A stretch of 10,141 nucleotides of DNA from CAYTQK01 sp964439745 (GTDB lineage: Bacteria > Desulfobacterota > Desulfobacteria > Desulfobacterales > Desulfosudaceae), in the NCBI GenBank assembly GCA_964439745.1, contig CAYTQK010000105.1:1-10141 (forward strand), in the 5' to 3' direction. The translations under genes were made by a program, and so were the position numbers. The stretch's first letter is position 1. Every line of letters begins with the position of its first letter. The notes below the pieces were generated by a model that searched no databases, had not been told where the DNA came from, and saw only the letters and a list, made by a program, of their open reading frames with translations. Of this stretch, positions 6,774-10,141 are shown piece after piece.

Positions 6774-7390
6774 CGGTTATCCTCATGGCCACCAAGCTGG
6801 AGGCCAAACCCTTTATCCGCGGCCTGGCCTTGCGGCCGGCAGAAAAGCGCCCCTTCCCGGTCTTTGTCAACGACCGCCAGGTGCTGGTAATTTCCGGCAT
6901 CGGCAAGGCCGCCGCCGCCATGGCCACGGCTTACGCCTGCCAGGCTTTTGCGCCAGCCGTCATCGTCAACGCCGGTGCTGCCGGCGCCCTGGGGCCGGGC
7001 CATCCGGCCGGCGAATTCTACCGGATCGGCAAAATCATCGAACATGACCGGCCCCACATTCTGACCGGCGCGCCCATGGCACATCGACCCGCCCGGATGA
7101 AAGGAAGCGGAGAAGTGCCGGCGGCCGTCCTGGCCACGGGCGACCGGCCGGTCATCGATCCGGACCAGCGGCAGGAACTGGCCCGGCTGGCCGATCTGGT
7201 GGACATGGAAGCGGCCGCCGTGATCCAGGCCGCGCAAACCTGGCAGGTCCCCGGCCATGTCTTCAAGTTCGTCAGCGACGACCCCGGCCACACCGCCGGC
7301 ATCCAGATCGTGGCCAACATCCGGGTTTTCCGGGAGCCGTTTTTCCGGTTCATCCAGACGGCCGTCCTGCCGCGGCTGGCCGACAGGTGA
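6755..7390 (+). CDS. mqnB: Phosphorylase-superfamily nucleosidase at the MqnB position (futalosine or aminofutalosine hydrolase)
   Basis: A 211-residue member of the nucleoside phosphorylase/nucleosidase superfamily (PF01048 type). Visible are the N-terminal VTVILMATKLEA (residues 6-17) with Glu16 at the place of the MTAN water-activating Glu, SGIGKAAAAMA (47-57), VNAGAAGALG (71-80), VDMEAAAVIQAA (149-160) with the ribose-binding Glu152, and FKFVSDDPGH (170-179) with Asp175. In this pathway it removes the purine base so that MqnC can act. My recollection is that canonical futalosine hydrolases have Asn after Ser in the last motif, while adenine-specific MTAN has Asp, so this enzyme may hydrolyse aminofutalosine directly. 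The ATG 6755 has AAGGA nine bases upstream and overlaps mqnD; an internal ATG at 6785 lacks a site. The superfamily and position are well supported; the exact substrate is not. Confidence 0.82.
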   Translation: MGRNSVTVILMATKLEAKPFIRGLALRPAEKRPFPVFVNDRQVLVISGIGKAAAAMATAYACQAFAPAVIVNAGAAGALGPGHPAGEFYRIGKIIEHDRPHILTGAPMAHRPARMKGSGEVPAAVLATGDRPVIDPDQRQELARLADLVDMEAAAVIQAAQTWQVPGHVFKFVSDDPGHTAGIQIVANIRVFREPFFRFIQTAVLPRLADR

Positions 7391-7440
7391 AAAAAAAACA
7401 AAACCCCGGCAGAACCGGCCTGCGCCGGTCCCTGCCGGGG
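7391..7440 (-). terminator. Rho-independent terminator for the minus-strand lipoprotein gene
   Basis: The stem pairs CCCCGGCAG 7404-7412 with CTGCCGGGG 7432-7440, with an inner ACCGG 7414-7418 / CCGGT 7425-7429. On the minus strand it is followed by a T-rich run (complement of 7391-7403, interrupted once by G), the classic layout. On the plus strand the run lies before the hairpin and no T tract follows, so it is not an efficient intrinsic terminator for mqnB. The T run touches the mqnB stop codon (7388-7390), which makes the two convergent units end almost on top of each other. Confidence 0.85.
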
Positions 7441-7498
7441 CGTATCAAATAAAAAGAGCAGGGCCATCAAAAGCGCCAAGGCGGCGCTTCGCCGCGGA

Positions 7499-7837
7499 TC
7501 AGCGGCTTGGTACTTCCAGCAGATTGATGCCGGCGGCCGTGAGCCGCTCCCCCCAGCCCACCAGCTGATCATCGATAAACACCACCGGGGTACACACATC
7601 CTTGACCGACAACAGGGTGGCTTCCTTCTTCTGGGTACGATAGTAAAGGATGGAGATCAGGTCCCCCTCGGTGGTTTCATACAACTCGCTCAAAGCCGGA
7701 ACGCCCATGAGGGCAACCACCTCCTCCTGGGCCATGCCCGGCGTCAGCTGGAGCAGGTTGGCATTGGTCTTGACCAGCGCCGGCGCGCAGGAACAGATGA
7801 GCGCCAGCATGAGAATCAATATTACGAATTTTTTCAT
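7499..7837 (-). CDS. Small DUF3192/BamE-like outer-membrane lipoprotein
   Basis: A 112-residue predicted lipoprotein. It opens with MKKFVILILMLALICSC: a short basic end, a hydrophobic core and a lipobox ending at Cys17 (I-C-S-C), so it should be exported and lipidated. The mature part has NLLQLTPGMAQEEVVALMGVP (residues 27-47), the turn-helix pattern of SmpA/OmlA/BamE-like and DUF3192 proteins, then LISILYYRT (60-68) and DVCTPVVFIDDQLVGWGE (80-97), which closely resembles the DECTPLVFKxxxLIGWG segment I recall for DUF3192. The role is unknown; the fold is often a small protein-interaction module at the cell envelope. The ATG at 7837 is chosen over the upstream frame to 7975 because it gives the signal peptide and has a GGGGGAG-like site about nine bases upstream. 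It has its own promoter and terminator, so it is monocistronic. Confidence 0.82.
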   Translation of the reverse strand: MKKFVILILMLALICSCAPALVKTNANLLQLTPGMAQEEVVALMGVPALSELYETTEGDLISILYYRTQKKEATLLSVKDVCTPVVFIDDQLVGWGERLTAAGINLLEVPSR

Positions 7838-7903
7838 ATCTCTTTCTCCCCCTGAAAAATTAGTCTTGGCTGCCAAACGAAAACAACTCCGACGGAATAA
7901 CAA

Positions 7904-7932
7904 TTCATAGCAATGCCGGCCGGGATTGTCAA
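7904..7932 (-). promoter_or_regulatory. Sigma70-type promoter for the lipoprotein gene
   Basis: On the minus strand a perfect TTGACA (complement of 7927-7932) is followed after 17 bp by TATGAA (complement of 7904-7909). Transcription would start near 7897, leaving a leader of about 60 bases before the ATG at 7837. It lies 60 bp beyond the stop of the upstream glycosyltransferase-like gene, so the lipoprotein need not rely on read-through. Confidence 0.7.
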
Positions 7933-7991
7933 TATATTTATCCGGCAGCAAACCCGGCGCGACGGCAGCCCACAATCCGCCGGAGCCGGTG

Positions 7992-9011
7992 TCAGCTGAT
8001 GTACAGAAAAAAATCTACCAGGGCGGCCCGGCCGGCGGCAAAGGAAATGACCGCCTCGGCTCTGCGGCCGGCGGCCGCCACCGTCTGCCGGTAATACTCG
8101 TCATCCTGTAACAGGCGGCCGGTTTCGGCCAGCAGGGCGGACCTGTCCAGGGCGGCATACTCCGGCCAGACCAGTTGATCCACGGCGCCGTTGCCGCCCA
8201 GGCAGGGCAGGCGGCAAAGCACCGCGTCGCCGGCAATCTGTCCCGGCACCTGGCTCAGGTCCAGTTGAAACACCACCCGGTGTTCGGCCACCGTTGCCAG
8301 GTAGGCCGGGTAGTCCCGGCGCGGCAGGGGATTGACCAGTTCTGCGGGCAATTCCAGCCGCTCCAGGTACTTTTTGGCGCGCCGGCCCTCCTCGTTGATG
8401 AAAGAAATGCGGGTATCGGCCTGCCGGGCCAGGGCCCCGGCCGTCACCAGGGCCTGGAGGTGGTTGCGGCTGACCACGGAAAACTCCCGGGTGCCGAGAA
8501 AGATCCCGCTCCGGTCGGCCAGGGGCCGGGAAAAGTCCCAGGCTTCAGACTCCACCGGGTAGGGCGTGGGGATAAAGACCAGGCGGTCTTTCAGGTGCGG
8601 GGCCAGGGCGGCGTAAAAGGGCAGCAGCGGCTCAGTGGGGCTGATCACCCCGTCGCACATGGCCAGGATTTCCCGCAGCCGGCCCAGCTTGCGGGGGCTG
8701 GCCAGCTGGCCGGCCACCTGGTGGAAACCGGTCTCCTTGAGGGTCACGGCCACCGGCAGATCGGCCCGGCGAAGGGCGTCCACGGCCTTGTGCGCCGCCG
8801 TAAAATCGCTGCGGATGAGTACCAGCACCGGCCGTTCCCGGCCGATGGCGGCGGCCACGTTTCTTTCGAAGCTGCCGCCGGTACAGGCGGCGTAGGCATG
8901 GAAATTGACCGGCGGATGGCCGTCCGCCCGGGGCTCACCGGCATAATCGGAAAAATCCCGGGCCGGGTCCCGGCCGTCGGGATTGAGCACGGTGATGGGA
9001 AAATTGGTCAT
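7992..9011 (-). CDS. Putative GT-B-like glycosyltransferase
   Basis: A 339-residue soluble protein without signal peptide or membrane segments. I recognise it only loosely as a GT-B-fold glycosyltransferase: the N-terminal half alternates strands and helices (PVLVLIRSDF 61-70, PVAVTLKETGF 86-96, CDGVISPTEPLLPFYAAL 119-136, LVFIPTPYPV 144-153), the linker is followed by IFLGTREFSVVSRNHLQAL (170-188), and the C-terminal half has QLDLSQVPGQIAGDAVLC (249-266), PCLGGNGAVDQLVWPEYA (269-286) and a helical end with DDEYYRQTVAAAG. The GxxxGDA-type helix start and the GG-Q-xxWP stretch are what nucleotide-sugar sites of this fold look like. Donor, acceptor and pathway cannot be told from here and no other glycan genes are nearby. 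The ATG at 9011 is preceded at eight bases by GAGG; an upstream TTG at 9053 is less likely. Confidence 0.6.
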   Translation of the reverse strand: MTNFPITVLNPDGRDPARDFSDYAGEPRADGHPPVNFHAYAACTGGSFERNVAAAIGRERPVLVLIRSDFTAAHKAVDALRRADLPVAVTLKETGFHQVAGQLASPRKLGRLREILAMCDGVISPTEPLLPFYAALAPHLKDRLVFIPTPYPVESEAWDFSRPLADRSGIFLGTREFSVVSRNHLQALVTAGALARQADTRISFINEEGRRAKKYLERLELPAELVNPLPRRDYPAYLATVAEHRVVFQLDLSQVPGQIAGDAVLCRLPCLGGNGAVDQLVWPEYAALDRSALLAETGRLLQDDEYYRQTVAAAGRRAEAVISFAAGRAALVDFFLYIS

Positions 9012-9058
9012 GACAAGTGCCTCTGCATGGTTCCGTGAAGGCCCACGCAACAATTCTC

Positions 9059-9087
9059 ATTGTAGGACCGACCCATTAATAGTTCAA
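9059..9087 (-). promoter_or_regulatory. Sigma70-type promoter for the glycosyltransferase-like gene
   Basis: On the minus strand TTGAAC (complement of 9082-9087) is followed by a 17-bp spacer and TACAAT (complement of 9059-9064). The expected start near 9052 leaves about 40 bases of leader before the ATG at 9011. A five-base inverted repeat ACAAT/ATTGT (9050-9054, 9059-9063) overlaps the -10 box and the start, a possible operator but short. A small GCGCC/GGCGC hairpin (9088-9100) lies just upstream of the -35. Confidence 0.65.
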
Positions 9088-9132
9088 GCGCCGGAGGCGC
9101 AAGATTGCGAAAAATTTTATGAAATATCCGGG

Positions 9133-10141
9133 TTACCGGTCCGTCTTCTTCAAAAAGGGGGGCACCGGTATATCCACGGCATAGGCCACCGCCCGCAGCA
9201 GCTCCGCCTCGCGGACGGCCACTTTCCGGTCAAAGAGAACACTTTGACAGCAGGCGTCAAAAAAAACTTTTTTCACGCCGAAAGAAGCCCGGGAAAAACG
9301 TTCCAGGGCCGTATGCAGGTCCTGGAAGCCGACCTTCTCCGGCATGGTTATTGTTTCGCCCTTGACCGGCAGAACCGCGGCCGCCGCCTGAAAGGCCCGC
9401 TCGGCCTCGGCCTTGTCCGGGTGGCCGGCCCGGGCCAGGACCGCCAGCAGCGCGGCGGCATCCGTCCGTAGCGGGGTAATATTCTTATAGTCAACGCCGG
9501 GAGGGGACGCGGCAAAGGCCGTTTCCAGGCGGTGATTGATGACCTCTTTGACGACAAATTCAAAAATGGTGATTTTGCTGTCGGCTTCAATCAGGAGCTG
9601 CACCTGCCTGGAAAAATCGGCAAACTGCTCCGGTGACATCTGCCGCAAGGTGGGCACGGCCATGTCCAGAACCGGCAGCCGCAACTCCGGCGGAAGTTCC
9701 CGGACGTGCCGGTCCACGATTTCGATCTGCCGCCGCAGGGAGGGCGCCGTTGCCCGACCCAGCAGCTCCAGCTGCTTTTCTTTTTCCGCCGGCTCCCGGT
9801 CCAGCAGCAGGGCGCCCACCACCGCCCAGGCGCCCAGAATATCCCGGAGCTGGTTCTTGACGGGTTCCGGTATGGCGGCCAGGATGGCGGCGCTGTAGGC
9901 GACACTTTCCGGGGTGATCCGGCCGACCCCCTTCATGACGCTGGCGGCGTCCGCGGTAATATCCCGGCCGGCCTGAAACGAGGAGACCCCGGCCGCGCCG
10001 GCGATGCCGGCCGCGGCGCGCGGCGCGGCCAGGTCCGCGAAATTGCCGCTGAAACCGGGCTCTATTTTTTTGATTCTTTGCTCCAGCGGCGGATGGGTGG
10101 CGAACAGGGACATGGCTTTCTTGCCGCTGAACGGATGCACG
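9133..10141 (-). CDS. M48-family metallopeptidase, C-terminal part with TerB-like tail (N terminus outside window)
   Basis: The frame is open at the right window edge and ends with TAA at 9133-9135, giving 335 residues. The first visible stretch, HPFSGKKAMSLFATHPPLEQRI (split over residues 2-23), is the end of an M48 zinc peptidase domain, where SLFATHPPxxxRI is a common closing motif. The HExxH site lies outside. After it comes a long mostly helical, alanine-rich extension. Two acidic stretches, IEADSKITIFEF (184-195) and FDRKVAVREAELLRAVA (303-319, after two Cys at 297-298), look like the metal-binding helix pairs of TerB-like domains. M48 proteins with such a tail occur as membrane proteases of unknown substrate. 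The codon at 10138-10140 is an internal GTG, not the start. The peptidase call is fairly secure; the TerB comparison is weaker. Confidence 0.75.
   Translation of the reverse strand, partial: VHPFSGKKAMSLFATHPPLEQRIKKIEPGFSGNFADLAAPRAAAGIAGAAGVSSFQAGRDITADAASVMKGVGRITPESVAYSAAILAAIPEPVKNQLRDILGAWAVVGALLLDREPAEKEKQLELLGRATAPSLRRQIEIVDRHVRELPPELRLPVLDMAVPTLRQMSPEQFADFSRQVQLLIEADSKITIFEFVVKEVINHRLETAFAASPPGVDYKNITPLRTDAAALLAVLARAGHPDKAEAERAFQAAAAVLPVKGETITMPEKVGFQDLHTALERFSRASFGVKKVFFDACCQSVLFDRKVAVREAELLRAVAYAVDIPVPPFLKKTDR

Noticed and set aside
7481..7495. Small GCGGCG-CTT-CGCCGC hairpin just after the lipoprotein stop
   Set aside because: No T run follows on either strand and the strong terminator at 7391-7440 explains transcription ending.
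8175..9038. Plus-strand open frame of 287 codons opposite the glycosyltransferase-like gene
   Set aside because: The minus-strand frame has a promoter, ribosome binding site and a sensible protein; the plus-strand product is Gly/Gln/His-rich with no recognisable domain.
9088..9109. Overlapping small hairpins (GCGCC/GGCGC and CGCA/TGCG) after the M48 gene
   Set aside because: Stems are only 4-5 bp and no T run follows on the minus strand, so a terminator is not supported.

Overview
The window is high-GC bacterial DNA dominated by one plus-strand gene cluster for menaquinone synthesis by the futalosine (Mqn) route. The gene content (UbiD-, UbiA- and UbiX-type genes followed by mqnE, mqnA, mqnC, ubiE, mqnD and a nucleosidase) and the protein style suggest an anaerobic, menaquinone-respiring member of the Desulfobacterota (a sulfate-reducer-like deltaproteobacterium). 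This lineage call is inference; no rRNA or marker gene is present.

Region 1 (1-3802, plus): the C-terminal end of a UbiD-type decarboxylase (mqnL), a UbiA-type prenyltransferase (mqnP), a flavin prenyltransferase (ubiX), aminofutalosine synthase (mqnE, probable TTG start) and chorismate dehydratase (mqnA). Genes are packed with overlaps or gaps of 20 bp or less, so this is one transcription unit whose promoter lies upstream of the window.

Region 2 (3803-4148): a 346-bp gap inside the cluster, largely filled by a 183-bp imperfect palindrome (3905-4087) whose outer 27-bp arms match at 26 positions. It may be a MITE-like or repeated extragenic hairpin, or a structured RNA.

Region 3 (4149-7390, plus): a divergent radical-SAM cyclase (mqnC), a ubiE/menG methyltransferase, mqnD, and a phosphorylase-superfamily nucleosidase at the mqnB position. 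Together regions 1 and 3 supply nearly every step from chorismate to menaquinone: MqnA makes the enolpyruvyl benzoate, MqnE adds the adenosyl part, the nucleosidase removes the base, MqnC cyclises, MqnD cleaves to 1,4-dihydroxy-6-naphthoate, MqnP prenylates, MqnL (with UbiX-made prenyl-FMN) decarboxylates and UbiE methylates. No aminofutalosine deaminase or polyprenyl diphosphate synthase is seen; the nucleosidase carries an MTAN-like Asp that would fit direct use of aminofutalosine.

Region 4 (7391-10141, minus): a convergent strand-specific terminator, a small DUF3192/BamE-like lipoprotein with its own sigma70-type promoter, a GT-B-like putative glycosyltransferase with its own sigma70-type promoter, and the C-terminal part of an M48 metallopeptidase with TerB-like tail motifs, cut by the window edge. 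These appear functionally unrelated to menaquinone. I did not find a clearly new system; the best leads are the intra-operon palindrome, the unusual MqnC and the MTAN-like nucleosidase.
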